Positions 38,395-46,818 of a stretch of 64,000 nucleotides of DNA are shown piece after piece. Every line of letters starts with the position of its first letter. Position 1 is the first letter of the stretch. Origin of the DNA: Allobacillus salarius (GTDB lineage Bacteria; Bacillota; Bacilli; Bacillales; Alkalibacillaceae); the NCBI RefSeq assembly GCF_007559425.1, contig NZ_VMHE01000001.1:248001-312000 (forward strand). Reading direction: 5' to 3'. The notes below the pieces were generated by a model. That model was not told the origin of the DNA. It saw only the letters and a list, made by a program, of their open reading frames with translations, and ran no database searches. Both the position numbers and the translations under genes were made by a program.

Positions 38395-38544
38395 TAATGT
38401 ATAGTTATTAGCCTGTCACTTTTTATGTATTTCATGTTTACATCATAGTTGTAACGGAAATAATAAGTAATACCATTTTTTAAAATAATAAATAATTTGA
38501 AAAAATGTTAAGAATCGTTCGACAAATTCATACATTTTTCTCTC

Positions 38545-38641
38545 TGTGGATAAATAAATCCACAAAATAAACCCCTCATCTTTCAATATTTTCGACTCTT
38601 TTTCAGTTGATTGCACACAACTTATGCACAAGTTAAACACA
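38545..38641 (+). promoter_or_regulatory. DnaA-box cluster upstream of sda
   Basis: A perfect DnaA box on the minus strand (TGTGGATAA, 38545–38553), a perfect one on the plus strand (TTATGCACA, 38622–38630) and a one-mismatch box TTAAACACA (38633–38641) precede the sda promoter. In B. subtilis DnaA boxes upstream of sda couple the checkpoint to replication initiation. Confidence 0.75.
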
Positions 38642-38652
38642 AATTATTCGAA

Positions 38653-38681
38653 TTGTGTATTCTTCTTTTTAGTGATAGGAT
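38653..38681 (+). promoter_or_regulatory. Candidate sda promoter
   Basis: TTGTGT (38653–38658), 17-nt spacer, TAGGAT (38676–38681), just downstream of the DnaA boxes. Confidence 0.5.
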
Positions 38682-38746
38682 AAATCACGTGGAAAAGCGA
38701 TTCATTTAGAGATTTATGGGAGGTGCAAGCCTTTTAGGCATTCACA

Positions 38747-38887
38747 ATGGAACAATTATCAGATCATTTATTGATTGAATCATACCTACGAGCTGTCAAA
38801 CTAGAATTGAATGATGACTTTATCAATTTAATTGAGCAAGAGCTTATCATTAGAGGGCTGGATGAAAAAATCAAAGAAATGTCATAA
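38747..38887 (+). CDS. sda: Sporulation checkpoint protein Sda
   Basis: The 46-residue protein MEQLSDHLLIESYLRAVKLE folds as a helical hairpin in the family and inhibits the kinase KinA, stopping sporulation when replication is disturbed. The LSDxLLIESYxxAxxxxLNxDFIxLIExE pattern is clear. The closest good binding site, GGGAGGTG (38718–38725), is 21 nt before the ATG, unusually far; an in-frame TAG at 38735 rules out an earlier start. Position upstream of yqeG equals B. subtilis. Confidence 0.93.
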   Translation: MEQLSDHLLIESYLRAVKLELNDDFINLIEQELIIRGLDEKIKEMS

Positions 38888-38910
38888 ACAGCTTTTCTAC
38901 CTATATATAA

Positions 38911-38940
38911 CTAACACGAATAACCGTGTTAGTTTTTTTA
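38911..38940 (+). terminator. Terminator after sda
   Basis: CTAACACG and CGTGTTAG form a perfect 8-bp stem with a 6-nt loop, followed by seven T. Confidence 0.95.
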
Positions 38941-38959
38941 TTGGCTGATGGTTTACTCT

Positions 38960-38988
38960 TTTCAATTGTAATCATTAGCCATTATAAT
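38960..38988 (+). promoter_or_regulatory. Candidate promoter of the mrp operon
   Basis: A perfect TATAAT (38983–38988) lies 46 bp before the mrpA start. The -35 at 17 nt is poor (TTTCAA). Confidence 0.45.
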
Positions 38989-39033
38989 GGTTACTATATT
39001 TGTATTTATACCGTTGAAAGGATGTCACCATTC

Positions 39034-41367
39034 ATGATTTACGCAGTTTTTGCACCACTTCTATTTGCAATCGTCATTCCATTCCTCAGCAGGATGAAAC
39101 ATAAAATACATACTGGATGGCTCATCCTGCCTATACCATTATTCGTTTTTATTTATTTCGTTTCATTCGTAGGGAGTGATTTTGAAAGTCAAGTAAGCAG
39201 TTATAATTGGATACCTTCACTTGATATATCGCTTAGTTTCCACTTGGATGGGCTGAGTCTTTTATTTGCTTTATTGATCAGTGGAATCGGTTCGTTAGTC
39301 GTTTTATACTCCATCTATTATTTGGACAAAAAAGAACGACTGGGCCACTTTTATACTTATTTGTATATTTTCATGACAGCAATGTTAGGCGTTGTTCTAT
39401 CTGATAACGTGTTTGCTCTTTATGCGTTTTGGGAGTTTACATCGCTTTCTTCCTTTCTTTTAATTGGCTATTGGCATTTCAAAGAAAGATCTCGTTACGG
39501 GGCGATTAAGTCGTTATTGATTACAGTTAGTGGTGGTTTTAGCTTATTAGCTGGTTTAATTTCTCTCACAATCATCACCGGAACGACAAGCATCCGTGAA
39601 ATGGTGAACCAAGCGGATGTCATATTGGAAAGCTCTTTCTTACCATTGGTACTAGCTTTTCTATTGCTCGGAGCATTTACGAAATCAGCACAATTTCCTT
39701 TCCATATTTGGTTACCTGATGCCATGGAAGCTCCGACACCTGTCAGTGCATATTTGCACTCTGCAACAATGGTAAAAGCAGGTATATATTTAATGGCTCG
39801 TTTCTCAGCAATCTTCGGAGGCGAACCTAGCTTCTTCATGCTGTTGAGCCTATTTGGAATCGTTACTTTGGTATGTGGTTCTTATATGGCCGTCAGGCAG
39901 ACGGATCTAAAGGCGATTCTTGCTTATTCAACGATCAGTCAATTAGGTATGATTATGGCGATGTTAGGATTCGGCACAGATATCGCGATTTTTGCAGCTG
40001 TATTCCACATCTTAAACCACGCAACCTTTAAAGGTAGCTTGTTTATGATTGCTGGGATTGTCGACCATGAAACCGGTACAAGAGATATAAGAAAACTGGG
40101 TGGACTGATGACATTTATGCCAATGTCTGCCACACTAGCTCTATTTGGAACATTTTCGATGGCTGGCGTTCCATTGCCATTCTTAAATGGTTTCTATAGT
40201 AAAGAAATGTTTTTCGATGCATCGCTTCAGTTATCCGGGTATGCAGGTACATTTGTAGAAATAGTTGCAATCGTGCTTCCATATTTAGCGGTGATTGGCA
40301 GTATATTCACATTTGTTTATTCGATGTACTTATTCTTTGGAACATTTAGAGGAAAGTATAAAGAAGAACAATTACCGGTTAAGCCACATGAGGCACCTTT
40401 TATGATGCTATTGTCACCTATCATTTTAGTTACTGGCGTGATTGTCATTGGACTTTTCCCTAGTCTGTTCAACAATGGCTTATTAACACATGCAGCCGAC
40501 GCAGTCTTCGGTGATGAAGTGACAAAAGAAATTAGTTTTTGGCACGGGTTCATCCCACCCCTGTACATGTCTTTAACAGTGGTCGTACTTGGAACAATTC
40601 TTGTCTTAACAAAAACAAAATGGGAAAAAGTCTACAATATCTTACCTGGAAACTTTTCTTTCAATCAAATTTATGATTGGGGAGTTAATCAGTTAGAAGC
40701 TGCTAGTAATCGAATCACATTCACATATATGAATGGTTCCTTACGGCTATATATGGTGTTGTTATTAGCTTCTGTAACAGCTATTACCGGAACTGCTTTA
40801 TTTATTAGTGATGGAATCAATTTCGAAGTAACGGATGTGGCTCCTGTCACCGTACACGAAGTGCTCATTGCAATTGTCATGGCAATTGCAGCTATTGCAA
40901 CCATTTTTGTAACCAATCGCCTTGCTGCGATCTTAGTAGTTGGTGTTGTTGGATATGGTCTAGCTATTTTATTCGTACTTTATAGTGCACCAGATTTAGC
41001 ACTGACACAACTGATTGTTGAGACCGTTACGGTTGCTCTGTTTTTGCTTTGTTTCTATCACTTACCAAACTTGACCAAACGAACAGAGTCAATCGCCCAA
41101 CGTGGTGTAAACATAGTCATTTCAATCGGTTTCGGAGCATTGATGCTCGTCATGTCCATCAGTGCTTATAATAGCCAATTCTTTGAGACGATTTCCGATT
41201 ACTTTACAGAAAACTCCTATAAGCTAGGCGGAGGAGATAATATCGTCAACGTGATTTTAGTCGACTTCCGTGGCTTAGATACACTTTTTGAAGTGTCTGT
41301 GCTATTTGGAGCCGGACTCGCCATATACACATTAATTCGATTTAGAAAAAATAAGGGGGCGAAATAA
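39034..41367 (+). CDS. mrpA: Na+/H+ antiporter subunit MrpA
   Basis: MrpA is the largest subunit of the Mrp cation/proton antiporter, related to complex I NuoL. The 777 residues show the NuoL/M core (LDGLSLLFALLISGIGSLVV near 75, WLPDAMEAPTPVSAYLHSATMVKAG near 229, LAYSTISQLG near 297) and C-terminal MbhD/MbhE-like helices ending GGGDNIVNVILVDFRGLDTLFE. ATG 39034 (12 nt after AAAGG) is preferred over ATG 39022, which abuts it. The length is close to the 801 of B. subtilis, so no MrpB domain is fused at the C-terminus. Confidence 0.95.
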   Translation: MIYAVFAPLLFAIVIPFLSRMKHKIHTGWLILPIPLFVFIYFVSFVGSDFESQVSSYNWIPSLDISLSFHLDGLSLLFALLISGIGSLVVLYSIYYLDKKERLGHFYTYLYIFMTAMLGVVLSDNVFALYAFWEFTSLSSFLLIGYWHFKERSRYGAIKSLLITVSGGFSLLAGLISLTIITGTTSIREMVNQADVILESSFLPLVLAFLLLGAFTKSAQFPFHIWLPDAMEAPTPVSAYLHSATMVKAGIYLMARFSAIFGGEPSFFMLLSLFGIVTLVCGSYMAVRQTDLKAILAYSTISQLGMIMAMLGFGTDIAIFAAVFHILNHATFKGSLFMIAGIVDHETGTRDIRKLGGLMTFMPMSATLALFGTFSMAGVPLPFLNGFYSKEMFFDASLQLSGYAGTFVEIVAIVLPYLAVIGSIFTFVYSMYLFFGTFRGKYKEEQLPVKPHEAPFMMLLSPIILVTGVIVIGLFPSLFNNGLLTHAADAVFGDEVTKEISFWHGFIPPLYMSLTVVVLGTILVLTKTKWEKVYNILPGNFSFNQIYDWGVNQLEAASNRITFTYMNGSLRLYMVLLLASVTAITGTALFISDGINFEVTDVAPVTVHEVLIAIVMAIAAIATIFVTNRLAAILVVGVVGYGLAILFVLYSAPDLALTQLIVETVTVALFLLCFYHLPNLTKRTESIAQRGVNIVISIGFGALMLVMSISAYNSQFFETISDYFTENSYKLGGGDNIVNVILVDFRGLDTLFEVSVLFGAGLAIYTLIRFRKNKGAK

Positions 41368-41368
41368 T

Positions 41369-41707
41369 ATGGAAATCTTGATGGCTATCTTGGCGTCCAT
41401 TTTGTTCGCCACCGCCATATATAACTTATTGCAAAAGCAGTTTTTAAGAATCATTATAGGTACGGTACTACTGTCGCATGCTGCCCATCTTTTCTTGCTT
41501 ACGATGGGAAAGTTGAAACGAGGAAATCCTCCTGTGTTGGTTGAGGGTGTAACGAATTATACAGACCCTCTTCCACAAGCTCTCATTCTGACATCAATTG
41601 TCATAAGCTTTGGGGTAACTAGTTTTCTACTCGTATTAGCTTACCGAACCTACACACTGAACAAATCGGATAATATGGATGAATTGAGAGGTAGTAGTGA
41701 TGAGTAA
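41369..41707 (+). CDS. mrpC: Na+/H+ antiporter subunit MrpC
   Basis: The 112-residue NuoK-like subunit has three TM helices (about 3–20, 26–46, 72–96), with ALILTSIVISFGVTSFLLVLAYRTY near 68, characteristic of MrpC. It starts 1 bp after the mrpA stop, exactly where mrpB would be expected in seven-gene operons, and overlaps mrpD by 8 bp. Confidence 0.95.
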   Translation: MEILMAILASILFATAIYNLLQKQFLRIIIGTVLLSHAAHLFLLTMGKLKRGNPPVLVEGVTNYTDPLPQALILTSIVISFGVTSFLLVLAYRTYTLNKSDNMDELRGSSDE

Positions 41708-43184
41708 CTTAGCAGTTTTACCTATTGTAATACCTTTAATAGCTAGTGTTATCTCAGCGTTTATACCAAAAAAACTCGGTCTATCACGGGTCATTGCAAA
41801 ACTATTTGCGATCATCTTTTTAGTATATGCGGGATACTTAGCTTGGGTTGTTTTCACGGACGGAATCATCGTTATGCAGTCAAGTGGCTGGGCCGCGCCG
41901 TTCGGCATATCGATTGTGGCAGATTATTTATCGGTGACGTTAGTTTTGATTACGTCCATCGTGACGACTGCAGCCGTCTTCTATGCACCTAGTTCATTAA
42001 GTCAACTACAAGAAACCTACTATTTTTATACATTTATGTTCTTAATGATCAGTGGTGTTGTCGGTGCATTTTTGACCGGAGACTTGTTTAACTTATTTGT
42101 TTTCTTTGAAGTATTGTTGATGGCCTCGTACGGACTCATTGTACTAGGTGGAGGAAAAGTACAATTAAGAGAATCTCTGAAATATGTTCTATTTAATGTA
42201 TTTTCTTCCATGCTATTTGTCACGACGATTGGTTTTATTTATGCCTCAGTAGGCACGGTTAATATGGCCCACTTAGCTGAAAGAATTCAAGAAGCTGAGC
42301 AAGCAGGCGTATTAACGGGGCTTGCTGTCTTGCTGTTTTTCGTGTTTGCTATCAAAGCAGCCATTTTTCCACTATATTACTGGTTGCCTAACTCATATAT
42401 CGTTCCAAATCCAGTCGTTTCAGCTTTATTTGGAGCATTACTTACGAAAGTCGGAATCTATTCGATCCTCCGTATGTATACTTTGGTTTTCAATAACGAT
42501 GTCGGCATTACCCATGAGATCTTCATTTGGTTAGCGATGTTCACGATGTTATTCGGTGTCATTGGAGCCTTATCAACGCAAAATGTTAAACTGATTGTTA
42601 CGTATAACATTATCCCAGCAATCGGATTCATTTTAATGGGAATTGGCTTATATTCAACATCCGGTATTGAAGGTTCAGTTTATTACTTAATCCATGACAT
42701 GGTCATCAAAGCCGCCTTATTCTTTCTTGTTGGTGCTTTAGTTGTAGCGGCAGGTACAGATGATTTACGGAAAATGGGCGGCTTAATCACCCGATATCCT
42801 GTTCTAGGTTGGCTGTTTTTTGTCGGTTCTCTCGTACTGGCAGGTGTCCCACCGTTTAGTGGTTTTATAGGAAAGCTGTTATTATTAAGAGGTTCATTAG
42901 AACAAGAAGAGATCCTTTTAACGATCGCAGCCCTTATCACAAGTTTATTAATCCTATATTCCATGATTCGTATTTTCGTACGTGGCTTCTGGGGAGACAC
43001 TGTTGAAGAGTTACCCGAAGGACAAAACAAAAAAGTTCGCAACTTAACCATTCCTGCTGCAATACTACTAGCGATCAGTATTTTTCTAGGAATTGGCGCT
43101 GAGTTTATCTATCCTCATGTTGAAACAATTGCCAATATGTTATTAGATCGCGCAGAATACATTAATGCCGTACTAAGGGAGTAA
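41700..43184 (+). CDS. mrpD: Na+/H+ antiporter subunit MrpD
   Basis: The 494-residue NuoM/N-like subunit begins MSNLAVLPIVIPLIASVIS and has about 14 TM helices, including FEVLLMASYGLIVLGGG near 133, FPLYYWLPNSYIVPNPVVSALFGALLTKVGIY near 223 and the LVLAGVPPFSGFIGKLLLL block near 378. It is thought to be one of the two proton-pumping-type subunits. ATG 41700 with GAGAGG upstream is preferred over the preceding GTG. Confidence 0.96.
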   Translation: MSNLAVLPIVIPLIASVISAFIPKKLGLSRVIAKLFAIIFLVYAGYLAWVVFTDGIIVMQSSGWAAPFGISIVADYLSVTLVLITSIVTTAAVFYAPSSLSQLQETYYFYTFMFLMISGVVGAFLTGDLFNLFVFFEVLLMASYGLIVLGGGKVQLRESLKYVLFNVFSSMLFVTTIGFIYASVGTVNMAHLAERIQEAEQAGVLTGLAVLLFFVFAIKAAIFPLYYWLPNSYIVPNPVVSALFGALLTKVGIYSILRMYTLVFNNDVGITHEIFIWLAMFTMLFGVIGALSTQNVKLIVTYNIIPAIGFILMGIGLYSTSGIEGSVYYLIHDMVIKAALFFLVGALVVAAGTDDLRKMGGLITRYPVLGWLFFVGSLVLAGVPPFSGFIGKLLLLRGSLEQEEILLTIAALITSLLILYSMIRIFVRGFWGDTVEELPEGQNKKVRNLTIPAAILLAISIFLGIGAEFIYPHVETIANMLLDRAEYINAVLRE

Positions 43185-43189
43185 GATTT

Positions 43190-43666
43190 ATGGCTATTCA
43201 AATTATATTCAATTTACTTATTGCATGTTTATGGATGTTTTTGACTGAGTCTTATACATTCGTCACTTTTCTGATTGGTTATATCATCGGTATAGCTTTA
43301 TTGTTTTTACTTCGTCGCTTCATACCAGATGCGTTTTACTTTAAGCGAGTCTTATTGATGATCAAGTTGGTTTTACTCTTTTTTAAAGAATTAATTGTAT
43401 CAACATGGCAAATTGCTAAACTCGTATATAAGCCTAAGTTGAATGTACAACCTGGAATTTTTGCACTACCAACAGATCTTCGGACGAATTGGGAAATTAC
43501 GTTGCTAGCCAACTTAATTTCTCTAACACCTGGAACGTTGAGCGTATCTATTTCAGAAGATCATACAAAGATTTTTATCCATGCGATGGATATGCCGGAC
43601 ATTGAGAAAGAAATTGAAGGAATAAAGGAAACCTTTGAAAAAGCGATTATGGAGGTGACAAGATAA
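43190..43666 (+). CDS. mrpE: Na+/H+ antiporter subunit MrpE
   Basis: The 158-residue subunit has two N-terminal hydrophobic segments (about 2–45), a third helix near 58–75 and a soluble C-terminal domain, with LANLISLTPGTLSVSISEDHT near 101, the family signature. MrpE is less conserved than A and D but is needed for normal exchange activity in Bacillus. Confidence 0.94.
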   Translation: MAIQIIFNLLIACLWMFLTESYTFVTFLIGYIIGIALLFLLRRFIPDAFYFKRVLLMIKLVLLFFKELIVSTWQIAKLVYKPKLNVQPGIFALPTDLRTNWEITLLANLISLTPGTLSVSISEDHTKIFIHAMDMPDIEKEIEGIKETFEKAIMEVTR

Positions 43667-43971
43667 TGTTTGAAGATTTTGGAGGTCAACTATTGGAATG
43701 GACAGTCATCATTTGTTTGATTGTCATTGCTATTTCGGTAGTTATCTTATTGATTCGCATTATCATTGGTCCAACGAATGCGGACCGTGCTGTCGCCTTG
43801 GATACAATGGGGATTAATTTGATGGCATTTGCTGGACTGACAGCAATTCATCTCGTGACGACTAAGTTAAATGATGTTATTTTATTGATTGGAATTTTGT
43901 TGTTTATCGGTACAATCGCAATCGCGAAATTCATTGAAAAGGGTGTTATCATTGATCGAAATAATCATTAG
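43666..43971 (+). CDS. mrpF: Na+/H+ antiporter subunit MrpF
   Basis: The 101-residue three-TM subunit has IIIGPTNADRAVALDTMGIN near 32, the hallmark of MrpF/PhaF. It overlaps mrpE by 1 nt (TAATG) and mrpG by 20 nt, so these genes are translationally coupled. In the wider family the MrpF homologue of Bacillus has been linked to Na+ and bile-salt efflux. Confidence 0.95.
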   Translation: MFEDFGGQLLEWTVIICLIVIAISVVILLIRIIIGPTNADRAVALDTMGINLMAFAGLTAIHLVTTKLNDVILLIGILLFIGTIAIAKFIEKGVIIDRNNH

Positions 43972-44311
43972 TCTATTTTTATTGATTGGCACCTTTTTCA
44001 TTTTTTCAGGATCACTGGGAATTCTACGTTTTCCTGATGTTTATACGAGGCTTCACGCAGCTACAAAGGCTTCTACACTCGGTGTAGCGAGTGTCTTATT
44101 GGCAGCTTTCTTATACCTCTATGTAGACCATGGAATTATTAGTGGAAAGCTTTTGATCGGGATATGGTTTATTATGCTTACTGCCCCAATCAGTGGTCAC
44201 ATGATATCCAGAGCTGCTCATAATGCCGGAGTCAAGCTACATGAAAGTAGTATCCGTGATGAATTACAAGAAATGAATGAACAAAATGAAGCCGAACGCC
44301 AATCTGAATAA
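43952..44311 (+). CDS. mrpG: Na+/H+ antiporter subunit MrpG
   Basis: The 119-residue three-TM subunit contains GSLGILRFPDVYTRLHAATKASTLGV near 24 and TAPISGHMISRAAHNAGV near 84, diagnostic of MrpG/PhaG. The start is TTG 43952, 8 nt after AAAAGGG; the open frame further upstream is inside mrpF. The acidic C-terminus (EMNEQNEAERQSE) ends the operon before a strong terminator. Confidence 0.94.
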   Translation: MIEIIISLFLLIGTFFIFSGSLGILRFPDVYTRLHAATKASTLGVASVLLAAFLYLYVDHGIISGKLLIGIWFIMLTAPISGHMISRAAHNAGVKLHESSIRDELQEMNEQNEAERQSE

Positions 44312-44332
44312 CAGTTGTTTAATCATCATACG

Positions 44333-44370
44333 AAAAAACTGTACTCCTTTCGATGGAGTGCAGTTTTTTT
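44333..44370 (+). terminator. Terminator of the mrp operon
   Basis: AAAAAACTGTACTCC and GGAGTGCAGTTTTTT with a 7-nt loop and a T-run, 21 bp after mrpG. Confidence 0.93.
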
Positions 44371-44458
44371 ATTGTTTTTAAGTTGGACAAGCACAAATTA
44401 AAATCTCCGCCATATAATTGGGATGTAGGCAAATATCTAGTCAACCGGGAGTGATGTT

Positions 44459-45181
44459 TTGCTTAGTTTTTTAAAACTACTTTCATTGTTCGTCCAGCAC
44501 CCTTACTTTTTTGCCCTCTATATAAAGGGACAGATTTTTCCTCAACCGCTTTCAAAAGAAGATGAAAAAAAGTACTTAGACCTTTGGCAAAATGGAAACT
44601 TGGACGCTCGCAATAAACTAATTGAACATAACTTACGACTTGTAGCGCATATCGCAAAAAAGTATGAAAATAATAAAGAAGATCAAGAAGATTTAATTTC
44701 TATTGGTACAATCGGTCTAATCAAAGGTGTAGAAAGCTTTTCACCGGATAAAGGCACAAAGCTAGCAACCTATGTAGCAAGATGTATCGACAACGAAATA
44801 CTGATGTTTCTTCGTTCCACAAAAAAAAGCAATAAAGATATGTCCCTACAAGACCCAATCGGTAACGATAAAGAAGGAAATGAGATTAGTCTTATAGACA
44901 TATTACAATCAGATCAACCTGACCTCGCTGAAAAAGTTCAGACGACGATGGAAATCGAAAAAATATTCCAATATATTCATTTATTAAATCAGCGTGAAAA
45001 AGAAGTGATTGTAAAAAGGTATGGATTGAATAATCAAAAAGAATACACACAGCGAGAAATTTCTCAGTCACTCGGCATATCACGTAGCTATGTCTCTCGG
45101 ATTGAAAAACGCGCACTTATGAAAATGTTTCATGCATTTTATCGTGAAAAAGAAAAAATTAAAAAGCAAAAAGAATCCTAA
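44459..45181 (+). CDS. sigK: RNA polymerase sigma-K factor, uninterrupted
   Basis: Sigma-K drives late mother-cell gene expression in sporulation. The 240 residues contain a hydrophobic pro-sequence (about 1–20, normally removed by SpoIVFB), [14 protein letters not shown] near 27, region 2 ([50 protein letters not shown]) and region 4 ([23 protein letters not shown]). The start is TTG 44459, 7 nt after GGGAG; an ATG nearby is out of frame. The gene is whole, with no skin-type insertion between the 5' and 3' parts. Confidence 0.96.
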   Translation: MLSFLKLLSLFVQHPYFFALYIKGQIFPQPLSKEDEKKYLDLWQNGNLDARNKLIEHNLRLVAHIAKKYENNKEDQEDLISIGTIGLIKGVESFSPDKGTKLATYVARCIDNEILMFLRSTKKSNKDMSLQDPIGNDKEGNEISLIDILQSDQPDLAEKVQTTMEIEKIFQYIHLLNQREKEVIVKRYGLNNQKEYTQREISQSLGISRSYVSRIEKRALMKMFHAFYREKEKIKKQKES

Positions 45182-45230
45182 ATGTTCAATAATCAAGCAC
45201 GATTTGCTGGCATTATTTTGGACATATAAT

Positions 45231-45276
45231 AAACCCTAGACGAAAATCGGTTTCATTGATCTTTGTCTAGGGTTTT
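45231..45276. terminator. Bidirectional terminator between sigK and mtnN
   Basis: AAACCCTAGAC and GTCTAGGGTTT form a perfect 11-bp stem around a 22-nt loop. A T-rich tail follows on the plus strand; it can serve both convergent genes. Confidence 0.85.
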
Positions 45277-45279
45277 CAT

Positions 45280-45966
45280 TTATAACATATTCAATATAAA
45301 ACTCGCACTGTTTTCTGCCGCTTTCGTAAGAAACCTTTCAAAACTGACTTCTGATGTTTTACCTGCAATGTCAGATAAAGAGCGAACAATCAAAAACGGT
45401 GTTCCGTATTGGTAACAAACTTGCGCGATGGCGGCTGCTTCCATCTCCAATGCTTTTACTTCTGGAAACCGACTGACAACCTGGCTCACACGATTAGCAT
45501 CAGACATGAACGTGTCAGCTGTACCTATAATCCCAACAACCTTCTGAAAATCGCCTGTAAGCTCTTCAATGGAATCTTTGGCTCGTTGGATCAGTTGCTC
45601 ATCAGATGTAAACACTTCAGGCATTTGGGGAATTTGACCAAATTTATAACCAAATGCGGTTGCATCAGCATCATGATGTAAAATCTTTTCACCGATGACT
45701 ACGTCTCCAACTTCCAATGACGGATCCGTTCCACCAGCACTTCCTGTATTAATGACATAATCAGGCTGATACCGTTCATGTAAAATTGCTGTCGATAAAG
45801 CTGCATTCACTTTTCCGATGCCGGACTGCAATAAAATAACCTCATGCTCGCCATAGCTTGCAATATCATACTTGCAATTTGCTATCGTTTCTGATGATTG
45901 GACGGTTATCCGTTTCTTGATCGCTTCTACTTCTTCTTCCATTGCCCCTATAATTGCATATTTCAT
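45280..45966 (-). CDS. mtnN: 5'-methylthioadenosine/S-adenosylhomocysteine nucleosidase
   Basis: MtnN releases adenine from MTA and SAH in the methyl cycle. The 228-residue enzyme shows IIGAMEEEVEAIKKRI at the start, VINTGSAGGTDPSLEVGD near 71, EMEAAAIAQVC near 172 and RSLSDIAGK near 193 with the catalytic Asp. In B. subtilis the methionine-salvage genes yrrT, mccA and mccB follow nearby; they are not here. Confidence 0.97.
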   Translation of the reverse strand: MKYAIIGAMEEEVEAIKKRITVQSSETIANCKYDIASYGEHEVILLQSGIGKVNAALSTAILHERYQPDYVINTGSAGGTDPSLEVGDVVIGEKILHHDADATAFGYKFGQIPQMPEVFTSDEQLIQRAKDSIEELTGDFQKVVGIIGTADTFMSDANRVSQVVSRFPEVKALEMEAAAIAQVCYQYGTPFLIVRSLSDIAGKTSEVSFERFLTKAAENSASFILNML

Positions 45967-45986
45967 TTCTTAACTCCTTAGTACTA

Positions 45987-46724
45987 TTATTCAAATCGAT
46001 GTTTTTGATCGTTTTCTTCTAGAACTTTTACGAGTTGTGGTTGCCAGCCTTTATTTTCGATCCATTCTAAGTGGACACGATAGATTTCCCCATCTGTCTG
46101 GTTTTCAATTGTCGCTTCCACATAATTTGGTCTTCCGTCGCTTCCGAACCACCAATAAGTAATGTTCTCTGAATTAGCATTAATCGCCATCGCTGAAGCT
46201 TCTTCTAACTCTTGGCGGTCCTGACTGCCATCACCTAAATCAATCGAGTGTGGCTCATTTTGATTCGTTGGATAGGCATCCCAATTCCCTTTAATAACCT
46301 TAGTTACATTCTCTTCATCGGATTGCTCAACTTCAACATTTTCTCCGAAGCTGTTATATTCACCTGCATCTTCATCTGACGACTCTTCAGTTTCTTCCTC
46401 ATCTGACTGTTCTTGTTCATCTGTAGATTGGTCTTCATCAGATGATGAATCCTCGTTACCTTCATCTGGATTCTCATTATTTTCTTCTTCCTGGTCTGAT
46501 GATTCGGTTTTGTTCGATTCCCCGTCAGAAGACTCATTTAACTCCATACCTTCCTCAGAATCTTCATTTTCAGCCTCATCTTCACCAGAAAAGAAAAATA
46601 ACATCACTAATAACAGTATTAAAATTCCTGCTAATATCAACATGTAATTGAGCATCTTTGTTGTTCTTCTTCTTTTTTCAAAACGTTCAGCTCTTGTATG
46701 TTCATTTTGATATTCATCTGCCAT
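45987..46724 (-). CDS. yrrS: YrrS family membrane protein (DUF1510)
   Basis: The 245-residue protein has a short basic cytoplasmic tail (RAERFEKRRRTTK), one TM helix (about 25–48), then a highly acidic Glu/Asp/Ser-rich region (about 50–145). A conserved C-terminal domain follows (KGNWDAYPTNQNEPHSIDLG, ITYWWFGSDGRPNYVEAT). In B. subtilis yrrS is paired with the penicillin-binding protein gene pbpI; here no such gene follows. ATG 46724 has GGAGG upstream. Function unknown; the extreme acidity would suit a saline exterior. Confidence 0.9.
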   Translation of the reverse strand: MADEYQNEHTRAERFEKRRRTTKMLNYMLILAGILILLLVMLFFFSGEDEAENEDSEEGMELNESSDGESNKTESSDQEEENNENPDEGNEDSSSDEDQSTDEQEQSDEEETEESSDEDAGEYNSFGENVEVEQSDEENVTKVIKGNWDAYPTNQNEPHSIDLGDGSQDRQELEEASAMAINANSENITYWWFGSDGRPNYVEATIENQTDGEIYRVHLEWIENKGWQPQLVKVLEENDQKHRFE

Positions 46725-46773
46725 AACACGGACCTCCACGAAATGGATTTATTTAAGTAGTTGAATATGTAAA

Positions 46774-46799
46774 TGTCCTACACAACAATGCGTAGGACA
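46774..46799 (-). terminator. Weak hairpin after greA
   Basis: TGTCCTAC and GTAGGACA, 8-bp stem with a 10-nt loop, 20 bp after the greA stop. Only a short T stretch follows, so termination may be partial. Confidence 0.5.
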
Positions 46800-46818
46800 A
46801 TACATATATAACACTTTC

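Noticed and set aside
38443..38640. A 65-residue minus-strand ORF upstream of sda
   Set aside because: It crosses the DnaA boxes, has low-complexity hydrophobic and aromatic content and no ribosome binding site.
43889..43951. Longer N-terminus of MrpG
   Set aside because: It is the mrpF coding region read in another frame; TTG 43952 with AAAAGGG upstream gives the normal subunit.
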